NCBI GenBank assembly: GCA_003599415.1
Contig: QZKB01000119.1
Span: 1-47,854, forward strand
Length of the DNA stretch: 47,854 nt
Direction of reading: 5' to 3'
From: Ignavibacteriales bacterium
GTDB taxonomy: Bacteria; Bacteroidota; Ignavibacteria; Ignavibacteriales; SURF-24
Within the stretch, counting starts at the first letter, position 1. Each line of letters starts with the position of its first letter. The notes beneath the pieces are model-generated. The model searched no databases, was not told where the DNA came from, and saw only the letters and a program-made list of their open reading frames with translations. A program made the translations under genes and the position numbers. Shown here one piece after another: positions 28,101-36,227 of this stretch.

Positions 28101-28402
28101 GATCCTCCAACTTTAACAGCTCCGCCATTGATTCTTGCACCCCAAAGAAAACCTGACTCAAAAAAACATGTTTTGCCACTACCCTTTGGGTATTCAAATC
28201 CTGATTGACTTATATTGTTAAGGTCAGAATCGCCGTTATTTCTGAAAAATGTTGAAATATTATTTATGTTCAACTTGGTCCAGTTAGGCAATCCATTTGT
28301 TTTACTAAGTTTCTTACCATCTTTAACATGACCAAACAACAGGCAGGGTAAGAACAAAATCATTGCTGCTGTAAGAGCTATTGTTTTTATTTTTAATGTC
28401 AT
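25139..28402 (-). CDS. Large T9SS-sorted surface protein, function unknown
   Basis: A protein of 1087 residues. A signal peptide (about 1-24) precedes a large region without a recognised enzyme domain. Residues 175-187 form a Ca-binding-like D-x-D-x-N-G loop (DVDSNGVYDPTVD). Fibronectin type III-like strands lie at about 480-640 (KIILNWGDATT..., GTKYYFAVTTYSYNED). The C-terminal domain (about 1000-1080) is the T9SS type A sorting domain: NVFPNPYYGVNP, FNHLPKISTIRIFNLAGEMV, WDLANENGLPVGSGLYIAYI, GTKILKLSVI. It should cross the outer membrane by T9SS and be anchored or released after cleavage. The start follows AAGGAG, 36 bases after the receptor gene. Function is unknown. Attachment or substrate capture is a guess from context. 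Confidence 0.85.
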   Translation of the reverse strand: MTLKIKTIALTAAMILFLPCLLFGHVKDGKKLSKTNGLPNWTKLNINNISTFFRNNGDSDLNNISQSGFEYPKGSGKTCFFESGFLWGARINGGAVKVGGSAYSAGLQGGKILSPGVAEDPNLGKNRIFRVRADYKTASLANDARDLGFSEQDVYDQYETDWNEWPATDGAPFDDVDSNGVYDPTVDIPGVPGANQTIWFVCNDLDQDLTINLYGSQPMGIEQQTTIWAYSQAGPLGNMLFRKYLIINKGTDTFTDMYVSMWSDPDNGEADDDFAGCDTLLSLGYVYNATAYDGTYKETPPPAAGFDFFQGPVVSSTGDTAIFKGKYLVDKKNLPMTAFYYFAKGDPSVVDPTTVSYEGTLQFYNFFQGRIGRSGEIFRTPESQGAIPTPFACSGDPVAGTGWLDGQILNAGDRRIGCSSGPFTMAPGDTQEVVVAQIAAIGTDNLNSVDLLKNYDKVAQDAYNNFFKIPGGAKTPIVVATEMDEKIILNWGDATTAGLSEAYSERGYKFQGYNVYQLPSASANKSEGELVAAYDKIDDLKVLYDYQYDARTGKDELVPVAFGTDAGVQRTIEIQQDYLNNMALRNGTKYYFAVTTYSYNEDPLAVPKVLENPLTILTVTPHSDNPGMRYETSYGDTLHGIVHTSSGSLSDGNVVVLIYDPTKLTGHEYKVTFDTLPGKIPVWNLTDVNTGEIKLKNQTNQTGNLDYYIVDGLQVKVLGPSNDFKNFEVVANASGKLNPSEGCTAAGDDWYGFPGAAPTTAQQTNGSRWLFHTADNGGTSGGGTRYDYESFISRTTRDGSNWPSIVPYDFEMRFTQRGSWAYEAFNTGQTFQVPFELWNIGIGTPDDPSDDYRLVPWILDNGDSTFNLTEDEHSVSGGDNDPFTDWVYWYVPDNHTPGEAGYLASEQEMIAKTYDGSRENEEVLARIVLVNWNGGVPPGPYNADLPETGTIFRITSTKPNSLSDVYKFTAPTNTYNSTLAKDDVQKVNVFPNPYYGVNPEEINKYQRFVTFNHLPKISTIRIFNLAGEMVRVIRKDSETQFQRWDLANENGLPVGSGLYIAYIDMGELGTKILKLSVIQEQQILDRF

Positions 28403-28438
28403 TTTATAAACTCCTTTTTATTTATCACAAGAGTAATA

Positions 28439-31393
28439 TTAGTATTCTAACTTAATACCAAAACGAATCTGTCGTGGTGCTCCGTAGAAGTAAGGAACCG
28501 TGGAAAGGAACGGAGCATTCTGATATTTTTCATAATAGTCGATGTTTACCGCTCTGTAGATCTCTGAATACCTGTCCCTGTTCACCAATTCTCCGCTTAA
28601 GCTTGGATTACTAATATAACCGTCATCAGTTGTAGTACCTGTTCTTAAGAAAACATTCTGAACATTTTTTGCATCAAACAGATTTATTACAAAGACATAA
28701 ACATTTACTTTTAGCTGGTCAAACAAGCTGAAAGTTTTATCAATTCTTAAATCTGTTTGGAATGTTGCCGGTGTTGTTGATGAATTAAGAGCTTCAACGG
28801 GCTTTCTGCTTCTTGACTCACCCTCAAGATCAGCACCACCGATTCCCATTGTAAATGGATGTCCGCTTGTAAATGACATTAACAAAGAAACACCTGCTTC
28901 TTCCAACCATTTGGGGCCGTCATCAATACCAAAATGATAATCTAAATTTAAATTGCCTCTGTAAGCATTATTGTATTCAAGAGGAGAGATATATTGCGGA
29001 TTAAATACTGTTACTCCATCTAAAGGAGCGCCAACTATACCTCTGTTGGAATTCGGAAAAGAACCTGTTCCCTGTGCATCCTGGAATGATAATGATGCAT
29101 TAATTGCAATACGATTGGTTCGTCTTAAGTTGAATGAAAGTTCAACACCTTTAGTTGTTGCAAAGTCACCATTCCTAAGAATATAATAACTCTTAAACTG
29201 AGAATTTTTACTTACATCCTGAACATCATATATAACCTGATCCTTTATATCTCTGTAATATCCTGTTATATCGAATGATGCATTACTTCCAACTTGCTGA
29301 GTAAAACCAATTTCATATTGAGTAGTTCTGGTTGGTCTGATATCAAAACCTATTGGAGCACCAATCCATAAGCCGCCTCTAAGCTGGCTGGATGTTGCTG
29401 CCAATCCCTGATAAATATCTGCTAATCTTGTTTGCTGAACAAATTTTCCGTACTGGGCATGGAAAATTGTCTGTTCAGTAACCGGGAATGAAATTCCAAT
29501 TCTTGGACTTACTCCACTATAAGAATTTGATTTTTTCAAACCTGCTTCATCAATGAAACCCGAGTTGTAATTAACAGTAATATCCGGTAATTCAGGGTTA
29601 ACAAAAACAAGGTTGTCAATATCTATGTAATCGAACCGTAGACCAAGGTTCAGAATAATATCTTCTAAATCAATTTTATCCTGTATGTACGCCGACGCAA
29701 ATACCGGTTTCTTTGGGGCATAAATTCCACCACCATCGTACTCATTTCCTAAAACATCATAGCCGTAATTATTCGGACCGCGCTGCGTAACAATTTCTTC
29801 AACAGTCCTGGTACCTCTATTAGCAATAATGCCAGCAAGAGAAAATACTGTTTCATTGCCATACGAGTAATTTCTGATTTTAAATTGCTGGAATTCACCA
29901 CCAACTTTAATCGAATGAATATTATTCGGCATCCATGAAAATCCACCGGATAAAGTAAAGCTTTCACGTCTTGCTTTCTGATATCCTGCCATAACATCGC
30001 CGTAACCATTGAAGGAGAAATTATAAATATCTATCCTGTCCGGTCTTGTATATCTTGTAGCAAAGTTTGTAAATCCATATTGTGCATTTACAAGACTGTC
30101 GCCGTAATTCAGGAAATCATCTACTAAGTAAGGATCATAACGATGAAGTGTCTGCCGGAAATATCCGCCGGTAATTTCATAATACATTTTATCATTAAGA
30201 ACGTGCGTGATTTTTACACTTCCGGTTCCATTGTTCTGATCAAGTCGTTCTGTCCTTCCAATATTTAACATGTTAGCAAGGTTCCCGGCATTTCTGTGAG
30301 TATTAAAAGCAATATAGCCTTCGTTGTCAGAATACGTTCCAGCAAACCTTATCTGAAATGGTTTAAGATCCATTGTAAATGTACCGCTGTAAGTAAATGT
30401 TTGTGTAGGATTACCCTGAACAGCTCCGGCAGGATAAGTAAAATTAAGTGAATCACCTGTTGTTTCATCGCCTATCATGCCAATGTTAACTCCCGGGTAA
30501 GGCTGCGGATTTGCATCTGTTTGATAGTTATAATTAAACAAACCAAAAAGTTTAAATCTCTCATCTACAACAGGACCGCTTAAGGTGCCTGTGAATTCAT
30601 TATAACCATACCAGTAAGTGCCTAATCTTTTCTTTCCATCGAATGCATTGCTCTTACTGCTGAATGAAATATTATCCGTAGTATATTCAACGGACGCTTT
30701 AAAATCTTTTGTACCTGTTTTTAATTGCTGACGTATGATACCGGCATTCGCACCACCATATTCAGCAGTATAGCCGCCTGCCTGAACCTGAACTTCTTCT
30801 ACCGCATCCTGAACAACTCTTACTGCATTACCACCTGTAACAACATTACGGGCAGAAACTCCTTCAAGGTAATAACCTACCTCGTCTAATCTGCCGCCAC
30901 GGATAAATACCACATTATCCTGAAGAACAACGCCAGCATTTAAGGCAAAAATGTTATTCATACCTCTGACAGGAAGAGATTCAATATCATCTGCAGTTGT
31001 AACCCGTACTGCATTTGTGTTGCTTTTATTTACTAATGGTTTTTGTGCTACTATTGTAACTTCAGAAGCAGTAATACCTTCCGAAGGCAAATCAAAGTTC
31101 AAGTCAGTTGTTAAATCGGAATAAACTCTAACGTTTGAAATAGTAACAGTCTGATAACCAATGAAAGAAGCTTTTACTTCATAAGTTCCTGCTTCAAGAT
31201 TATTGATAACATAATCTCCATTAATATCTGCCGCTGCACCAAATGAAGTACCTGTAACGATTACGTTTGCACCAACAAGCGGATTACCGGTACCTTCTTC
31301 AAGAATCTTTCCTTTAATTCTGCCGGTGGTTGCAGGGTAAATTTGCGATGCTAATAGAAACAGGAAAATGAAAAAAGTAAAGGTTCGTCTCAT
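28439..31393 (-). CDS. TonB-dependent receptor with carboxypeptidase-regulatory-like domain
   Basis: A protein of 984 residues, preceded by an AAGGAG ribosome-binding site. A signal peptide (1-20) leads to a carboxypeptidase-regulatory-like domain (about 23-110; GRIKGKILEEGTGNPLVGANVIV). A plug (about 125-235; IESLPVRGMNNIFALNAGV, VFIRGGRLDEVGYYLEGV) and a long barrel ending RQIRFGIKLEY follow. The length is between a siderophore receptor and a SusC-type receptor. There is no SusD gene. A T9SS-exported protein takes that position, which is the notable point of this operon. It is the first gene, with a 253-base leader region upstream (31394-31646) that holds no other gene. Confidence 0.9.
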   Translation of the reverse strand: MRRTFTFFIFLFLLASQIYPATTGRIKGKILEEGTGNPLVGANVIVTGTSFGAAADINGDYVINNLEAGTYEVKASFIGYQTVTISNVRVYSDLTTDLNFDLPSEGITASEVTIVAQKPLVNKSNTNAVRVTTADDIESLPVRGMNNIFALNAGVVLQDNVVFIRGGRLDEVGYYLEGVSARNVVTGGNAVRVVQDAVEEVQVQAGGYTAEYGGANAGIIRQQLKTGTKDFKASVEYTTDNISFSSKSNAFDGKKRLGTYWYGYNEFTGTLSGPVVDERFKLFGLFNYNYQTDANPQPYPGVNIGMIGDETTGDSLNFTYPAGAVQGNPTQTFTYSGTFTMDLKPFQIRFAGTYSDNEGYIAFNTHRNAGNLANMLNIGRTERLDQNNGTGSVKITHVLNDKMYYEITGGYFRQTLHRYDPYLVDDFLNYGDSLVNAQYGFTNFATRYTRPDRIDIYNFSFNGYGDVMAGYQKARRESFTLSGGFSWMPNNIHSIKVGGEFQQFKIRNYSYGNETVFSLAGIIANRGTRTVEEIVTQRGPNNYGYDVLGNEYDGGGIYAPKKPVFASAYIQDKIDLEDIILNLGLRFDYIDIDNLVFVNPELPDITVNYNSGFIDEAGLKKSNSYSGVSPRIGISFPVTEQTIFHAQYGKFVQQTRLADIYQGLAATSSQLRGGLWIGAPIGFDIRPTRTTQYEIGFTQQVGSNASFDITGYYRDIKDQVIYDVQDVSKNSQFKSYYILRNGDFATTKGVELSFNLRRTNRIAINASLSFQDAQGTGSFPNSNRGIVGAPLDGVTVFNPQYISPLEYNNAYRGNLNLDYHFGIDDGPKWLEEAGVSLLMSFTSGHPFTMGIGGADLEGESRSRKPVEALNSSTTPATFQTDLRIDKTFSLFDQLKVNVYVFVINLFDAKNVQNVFLRTGTTTDDGYISNPSLSGELVNRDRYSEIYRAVNIDYYEKYQNAPFLSTVPYFYGAPRQIRFGIKLEY

Positions 31394-31646
31394 ACTTTCT
31401 TCTCCTTAATAATTTGGATGTATGTTGTTAATTATTACTGAAATCCAATTGGAAAATTTCTGAGACGAAATTATTGATAGGGCTCTGCTTATTCTACTGC
31501 ATTAATTGAGTGATTTTATAGCGATTATTCGAACCACACCTGATATTGCTACATAATCTGGTAGGATAACATTAAAAAGTTTCATCTACTTCATGTAGTT
31601 TTTAAATAATATTTCGGAATTAAAATTATTTTTCAATGCATATTTT

Positions 31647-32063
31647 TTAATAAAGTATTTTTATTTCCGTAAGCTTAATAATAATTTTTACTTCAACTTT
31701 ATATCTGACTTCTATTCTTAGTCCTCTACCTTCAGCATATTTTTTAGCAGCGAGAATTTCATTAATGTACTTTGATGGTAAATTGCTTTTAGTTATTGCA
31801 TCAACAGCTTTATCACTGAATATAAACGCAATAATAAAGCAGTCTTCATAAACTGAGAAGAAGAACAGATTTCTTTTCTTATAAAATAATTTTAACGTCC
31901 AACCTGTTTTCTTACCATAGTATTTCCACTCTTCTTTTAGACCTTCATATTTGGCATTAAGCGTTGTCTTAATTTCTTTCCAGTATTTATAATTGTTACC
32001 GAGAGCGTCTTTAATACTGTCTTCATTTGGCATTACTAATTCATCCATGAATAATTTATTCAT
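31647..32063 (-). CDS. DUF3788-family protein
   Basis: A protein of 138 residues. The pattern YWKEIKTTL, GLKEEWKYYGKKTGWTLKLFYKKRNLFFFSVYEDCFIIAFIFSDKAVDAI matches DUF3788. It is a small cytoplasmic protein of unknown function. The start follows a strong GGAGG site, 29 bases after the methyltransferase gene. It is the last gene of the five-gene minus-strand operon that starts at 34304. Confidence 0.8.
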   Translation of the reverse strand: MNKLFMDELVMPNEDSIKDALGNNYKYWKEIKTTLNAKYEGLKEEWKYYGKKTGWTLKLFYKKRNLFFFSVYEDCFIIAFIFSDKAVDAITKSNLPSKYINEILAAKKYAEGRGLRIEVRYKVEVKIIIKLTEIKILY

Positions 32064-32092
32064 ACTGCCTCCGAATTCCTAATAACAAACTA

Positions 32093-32908
32093 TTAGGATA
32101 ATTTAAGGTGAACCATATATTGAATATCGAGTGAATCCGACATTGCCGCCATTTGCATGTCCTTTTCACTTAGTCTTATTCCTTCAATCTGATATGTATA
32201 GAATGTACCAAGTAATTTAATTTTGCTGCTCCAAGATGTTATATCATTTTTATCTTTTAATCCCCATTTGAAAAACGATTTTTCATCCAGGCCTGATTTC
32301 TGAATAACAATGTTCGCAATCTCCACTCCTTTGGGTGAAGTTACATCAAAGAAAAGTCCGGCACCGGGAAATGAATTTACCAGCTTTAATAAAAACTCTT
32401 TTATTTCCTCTTCATCGAAATAGACAAACACACCGGCAGAAATAAAAAGAATCTCCTTCGGACGGGAAATTATATCAAACCATTTTGTATCAAGGAATGA
32501 GCCCGCAATAAATTTTCTGTTTGCTGTCTCACATAAAAATTTTTTTCTCAGTTCAATTACATCCGGAAGATCAAGATCGTACCAAATTACATTTTGATTA
32601 TCAATCCTTTCATAAGTCGTGTCTAACCCGCAGCCAATGTTTACAATGGTTCCGCCGGGATGTTTTGCAATGAATTCTTTTATTACCATGTCAAATCTTT
32701 TACACCGTGCAACCCAGGATACCTGGCTAATCTCCGGTACATTCTGCGTCATTGTTGCAAAGTCAAAATCTACACTTTCAAGAATAGTAACTGCTGTATT
32801 ATCAACGAGCAATGGATTAGTTTTTCCTGTTTCAACTGCTCTTGCCCAAACCGGCATAAATAAAGTTTTCTGGACGCTGCCAAGATCAATTTTAATTTTT
32901 TCTTTCAT
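32093..32908 (-). CDS. LCM-family class I SAM-dependent methyltransferase
   Basis: A protein of 271 residues of the leucine carboxyl methyltransferase/TcmP group (PF04072). Motif I is visible as NIGCGLDTTYER (G92-C-G-L-D-T97). Then WYDLDLPDVIELRKKF contains the acidic ribose-binding position, and the later segment ILFISAGVFVYFDEEEIKEFL fits the family. Bacterial members methylate small molecules, carboxylates or hydroxyls on polyketide-like substrates using S-adenosylmethionine. The substrate here is unknown. It sits 15 bases after the coiled-coil gene in a five-gene operon that also encodes an ICMT-type methyltransferase. Confidence 0.85.
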   Translation of the reverse strand: MKEKIKIDLGSVQKTLFMPVWARAVETGKTNPLLVDNTAVTILESVDFDFATMTQNVPEISQVSWVARCKRFDMVIKEFIAKHPGGTIVNIGCGLDTTYERIDNQNVIWYDLDLPDVIELRKKFLCETANRKFIAGSFLDTKWFDIISRPKEILFISAGVFVYFDEEEIKEFLLKLVNSFPGAGLFFDVTSPKGVEIANIVIQKSGLDEKSFFKWGLKDKNDITSWSSKIKLLGTFYTYQIEGIRLSEKDMQMAAMSDSLDIQYMVHLKLS

Positions 32909-32923
32909 AATAATTATTAAACC

Positions 32924-33343
32924 TTAATTAGTGATTTTTCTTAACTCATCAATTTCCCTGTTCAGGTCGGAGATGGATCTGTCAATTGAATCCATTCTTC
33001 TTTTAATTTTATATTCCTTTGCCTTCTTCAGTTTCTTTTCCTCATCAATCTTAATCTTATTCTTTTTTTCTTTTAATTCGCTTATTGATTTTTCCTTTAA
33101 TTCAATTTCTCGTTTCGCCTTTTCTTTAATTGATTTGCTTAGCTGAATTTTCCTCTCCTTCAATTCAGCAAGAGATTTCTCTGATGAGATTATTCTGGAT
33201 TCAACATGTTTTAATTGTTGTTGAAGACCCAAAACACTGTTTGAACTCACTACACGGGATTTCTTCACATTATGTTGTGCCGTACAAATGGACGCGTTAA
33301 AAAGAATTGCAGCCGCCAATAAAATAATTTTTGTTTTAAACAT
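32924..33343 (-). CDS. Exported coiled-coil protein, function unknown
   Basis: A protein of 139 residues. A signal peptide (about 1-22, ending CTAQ) is followed by an almost continuous charged helix (about 45-139) with heptad-like repeats rich in Lys and Glu (LKERKIQLSKSIKEKAKREIEL). No family is recognised. Its first 8 bases overlap the DUF4440 gene, so it belongs to the same operon. It could be a periplasmic scaffold or spacer. Confidence 0.75.
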   Translation of the reverse strand: MFKTKIILLAAAILFNASICTAQHNVKKSRVVSSNSVLGLQQQLKHVESRIISSEKSLAELKERKIQLSKSIKEKAKREIELKEKSISELKEKKNKIKIDEEKKLKKAKEYKIKRRMDSIDRSISDLNREIDELRKITN

Positions 33344-33734
33344 TTGTTTCTTCCTTATTTATAATTTTTAATGGTGTTCCCTGGTGAAATAGAATTTGCC
33401 AGCCTTCACCCGTTTTTATCCAGACAGAACTTCTTAATGCAAAGATCCTTTCATTCTTATCTTTTATTATTTCTGTGGTGTATGTTATTAACGCCGCCTC
33501 CGGTGAAAGTAGTTTTATATCGGAAAATGAGACTGATACAGTCTTTGTCCCTTCATTCATTAAAGCATCAATAACTTGTTCCTTGTTGTATATTTTCCCC
33601 GAACTCCCGAACTCGATAAATTCATCAGCGATTAATAATTTCAATTCCTTAATTGAATGACGAGTAGAATGATTCATCATGTTTTGTTCGAGATTAATTA
33701 AATGCGCCTTTATTTCATTACTTTTGTTCATCAT
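33336..33734 (-). CDS. DUF4440 / SnoaL-like NTF2-fold protein
   Basis: A protein of about 132 residues with the NTF2-like cone fold seen in DUF4440 proteins. A helical start (IKAHLINLEQNMMNHSTR) precedes LLIADEFIEFGSSGKIYNKEQVIDAL, then the strands ITYTTEIIKDKNERIFALRSSVWIKTGEGWQILFHQGTPL. The open frame begins with GTG at 33740, directly after the ICMT stop. ATG codons at 33734 and 33731 follow, and I chose 33734. The fold occurs in polyketide cyclases and in proteins of unknown role. It overlaps the next gene by 8 bases. Confidence 0.78.
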   Translation of the reverse strand: MMNKSNEIKAHLINLEQNMMNHSTRHSIKELKLLIADEFIEFGSSGKIYNKEQVIDALMNEGTKTVSVSFSDIKLLSPEAALITYTTEIIKDKNERIFALRSSVWIKTGEGWQILFHQGTPLKIINKEETNV

Positions 33735-33740
33735 ATTCAC

Positions 33741-34304
33741 TTAAAAAATAAAAGGAATAAACATTTTGGTTTCTTTCATATATTCCCCGTAAGCTTCACC
33801 AAAAAATTCAAGATTCTCCTTTTCCTCAAACTTAGCAGTAAGAAATAAGAATAGTAGGATTAGTACTTCCAGTAATATTGTGAAGATTGATATATTCTTA
33901 AACATTGCTCCAAGTGATAAAAATAAAAGTGAACTGTACATTGGATGCCTGATGTATTTATATACTCCATCTTTTACAAGGTTTGCGGTGTTTTCAAATT
34001 TGAAGTTAGCTGACTCACCTTTTCTTTTATTTGAGCCACCGATTTTTGTAAGTAAATAAAAACTAGCAGAAACATAGTAAATAGATATGACAAGCAGGCA
34101 CCAGGATATAATCTGATGAACTGACAAAGGTTGTTTAATCCAATATGGCAGATTTAAAAGAATCAGGATAAATGTGAATTCAAAAACAAAGAACCTGTAA
34201 AAACCATGAACCCTTTGGTTACTTAATGATTTTTTAGAAATGATTAATAGAAATGTTGTTCCCAAAACAAAAACGACCAATTGGATTATCTGAAAAGTTT
34301 CCAT
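33741..34304 (-). CDS. ICMT/PEMT-type membrane methyltransferase
   Basis: A protein of 187 residues with about four or five membrane helices and the isoprenylcysteine carboxyl methyltransferase-like motif DGVYKYIRHPMYSSLLFLSLGAMF, whose RHPxY element is the hallmark. The C-terminal part AKFEEKENLEFFGEAYGEYMKETKMFIPF is also typical, including the EE and the Y..Y pair. Bacterial homologues methylate lipids or small molecules at the membrane. The substrate is unknown. It is the first gene of the five-gene operon. Confidence 0.85.
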   Translation of the reverse strand: METFQIIQLVVFVLGTTFLLIISKKSLSNQRVHGFYRFFVFEFTFILILLNLPYWIKQPLSVHQIISWCLLVISIYYVSASFYLLTKIGGSNKRKGESANFKFENTANLVKDGVYKYIRHPMYSSLLFLSLGAMFKNISIFTILLEVLILLFLFLTAKFEEKENLEFFGEAYGEYMKETKMFIPFIF

Positions 34305-34423
34305 AGTAATACCACATTTATTTTAACAAGGTGAACAATAAGAATTTTCACATCACCTAACAATAAAGCAACAAAAGCTAAACTGTTATTCAAAAATTTC
34401 ATTCAACAAAATTCCGGCTGACA

Positions 34424-35374
34424 TTACTTTTCAAGTTCATTCAGAAAATCAGAAATTGCTTTATTATTTTCTTCGGGATTATCTATCATTGTTTCGTGAG
34501 CTGAATTTTTTATCACAACAAATTTTGAATTGGGAATAAGGCTATGATAATATTTAACTGTCTCGGGTGTAGCTTCATCAAACTCACCGCACATTAGCAA
34601 CGTAGGAATTTTAATTTCGCTTAAACGGTTTGTACGATCAAAATCTTTTAACACTCCGGTAACGTTAAACTCACTTGGTCCCCACATTGTTAGGTAAACA
34701 TTCATATCGATGTTGGAAATAGCATTAACCAGGTCATTAGACCAGGGTAATTTCCTTGCAATAAAATTTTCATAGTACACCTGCATTGCCAGCTGATATT
34801 CCGGTGAATTATAAGTCTTATTCTCTTCGTTGATGCGGATAGCATTTTGAATTGTATCCGGAAGCTGTGTAATTAATCTTTTTGCATCTTGAATCCACCT
34901 ATCTACGCTAAGGCAGGGACTGCTGAAAATTATTCCTTTAATTTTATCCGGGTATTTCAGGTAGTAATCTACTCCAAGCATTGTTCCCCAGGATTGGCCG
35001 TATAAATAAAATTTTTTAAGATCCAAAGCTTCGCGGATTTCTTCAACCTGCTCAACAAAATAATCAACCGTTAATAAAGTAGAATCAGTAATTTTATCCG
35101 ACCGTCCGCAACCAGGCTGATCAAAGAAAATAACCGGTCTGTCTTTGCCTAATTCTTTAAGAGGATTTAAATAATCACTTGGTACACCGGGTCCACCGTG
35201 TAAAAGCAGCAACGGGATTTTATCACCTTCTCCATCAATACGATACCAGACTTTTCCACCTGTTACATTTATAAAACCTTCTTTGGATTTTATCTTATCT
35301 TCCGTGTAGTGCAGATTATTCATAACAAAAACCATAAGGATAATTAAATGAAATTTAATTTTTATTGATTGCAT
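34424..35374 (-). CDS. Proline iminopeptidase-like alpha/beta hydrolase
   Basis: A protein of 316 residues from the ATG at 35374. An upstream ATG at 35428 would add 18 residues before the hydrophobic stretch, and neither start has a clear ribosome-binding site. A signal anchor or signal peptide (about 5-20) precedes an alpha/beta hydrolase fold. The oxyanion motif is LLHGGPG (about 57-63), the nucleophile Ser128 in YGQSWG, the acid Asp in MCGEFDEATPE, and the His in NSAHETMID. The HGGPG and GQSWG motifs are typical of prolyl iminopeptidases (S33), which remove N-terminal proline. Related S33 enzymes cleave other peptides or esters. It is a single gene with no clear terminator. Confidence 0.82.
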   Translation of the reverse strand: MQSIKIKFHLIILMVFVMNNLHYTEDKIKSKEGFINVTGGKVWYRIDGEGDKIPLLLLHGGPGVPSDYLNPLKELGKDRPVIFFDQPGCGRSDKITDSTLLTVDYFVEQVEEIREALDLKKFYLYGQSWGTMLGVDYYLKYPDKIKGIIFSSPCLSVDRWIQDAKRLITQLPDTIQNAIRINEENKTYNSPEYQLAMQVYYENFIARKLPWSNDLVNAISNIDMNVYLTMWGPSEFNVTGVLKDFDRTNRLSEIKIPTLLMCGEFDEATPETVKYYHSLIPNSKFVVIKNSAHETMIDNPEENNKAISDFLNELEK

Positions 35375-35558
35375 TTTACGATGAGAATCGGTGTAAAAAT
35401 ATTTTTGTTTTATTCCGGGTAATTCCATTATAACCAGTTACATTACCGGCAGGAAAAATAACAATATCTTTATCTAATTCGAAATGATAAAAAACTTATC
35501 CGGAGTTTTTGAATCTGTTGAAATTAATGAGTTAGATGGTATCGTTCATTAAAAGTTT

Positions 35559-36227
35559 TTACAGGGGAACATTAGGCAGAATAAGCGGCAATCCGGGTTG
35601 AATAATTAAATACAAACCCCACATAACAAATCCAATGGATAATGGAATAGTAAGATTATCATCTGCATAGCCATATGAAATGTTTTCTACAATTGCCCCG
35701 ATAAAAACGGCAATAAAGCCAGCTATGTATTCCCATAAATCGCCGGTTATTTTGGGTGCAGCTAAAACAACAATACAACCGCTAATAAAAAAAGCTGTTG
35801 TGCCCTCAAGACTTTTAGATAAAAATTTATGTTTGCCGAATTTCCTGCCGATCAACGCAGCAGATGAATCGCTGATTATTAATACTGCGAACGCTGTAAC
35901 AAAAAATACTTTAGGAAAAATAAGCACACAGGCAACAGCAGAAATTAAAACATAAGTTGCACCGTTAAGATTTTTCTTTTTTGCATCACGCTCATGCTCG
36001 CGAAGTAAAAATCCGAACACAATATAAAATAGCCGGGCTACAGTGGGAGAGAGATACCTTACAAGGTCAGCTACAAGGAAGAAAAGGGTTAAGGGAATCA
36101 GAATGGTTAAAGCTAATTCCCTTGTAATAAAATAATATATAACAGGAATAGAAAGCGAAGTAAGATGAATAGATTTTCTTACGACTTCATTTTTGTAATG
36201 AATGGTTCCTTTATCAATTTGCGTCAT
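35559..36227 (-). CDS. SEC59/VTE5-type CTP-dependent kinase family membrane protein
   Basis: A protein of 222 residues with about six membrane helices. The N-terminal [19 protein letters not shown], the central [23 protein letters not shown] and the [13 protein letters not shown] motif resemble the CTP_transf_1-related dolichol/phytol/diacylglycerol kinase family. It would transfer phosphate from CTP to a lipid alcohol. The lipid is unknown. It starts inside the ftsH 3' end (14-base overlap), so it is the last gene of the greA-to-ftsH operon. In many Bacteroidota a phosphatidate cytidylyltransferase follows ftsH, which suggests an envelope-lipid role. Confidence 0.8.
   Translation of the reverse strand: MTQIDKGTIHYKNEVVRKSIHLTSLSIPVIYYFITRELALTILIPLTLFFLVADLVRYLSPTVARLFYIVFGFLLREHERDAKKKNLNGATYVLISAVACVLIFPKVFFVTAFAVLIISDSSAALIGRKFGKHKFLSKSLEGTTAFFISGCIVVLAAPKITGDLWEYIAGFIAVFIGAIVENISYGYADDNLTIPLSIGFVMWGLYLIIQPGLPLILPNVPL

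Noticed and set aside
31394..31646. Hidden gene or tRNA in the leader of the TonB receptor
   Set aside because: No cloverleaf, no open frame with a ribosome-binding site, and no strong promoter match. It is AT-rich leader DNA only.
34329..34358. Hairpin AGGTGA/TCACCT after the proline iminopeptidase-like gene
   Set aside because: The stem is only 6 bp with an 18-base loop, and the following tract is not T-rich enough for a terminator.
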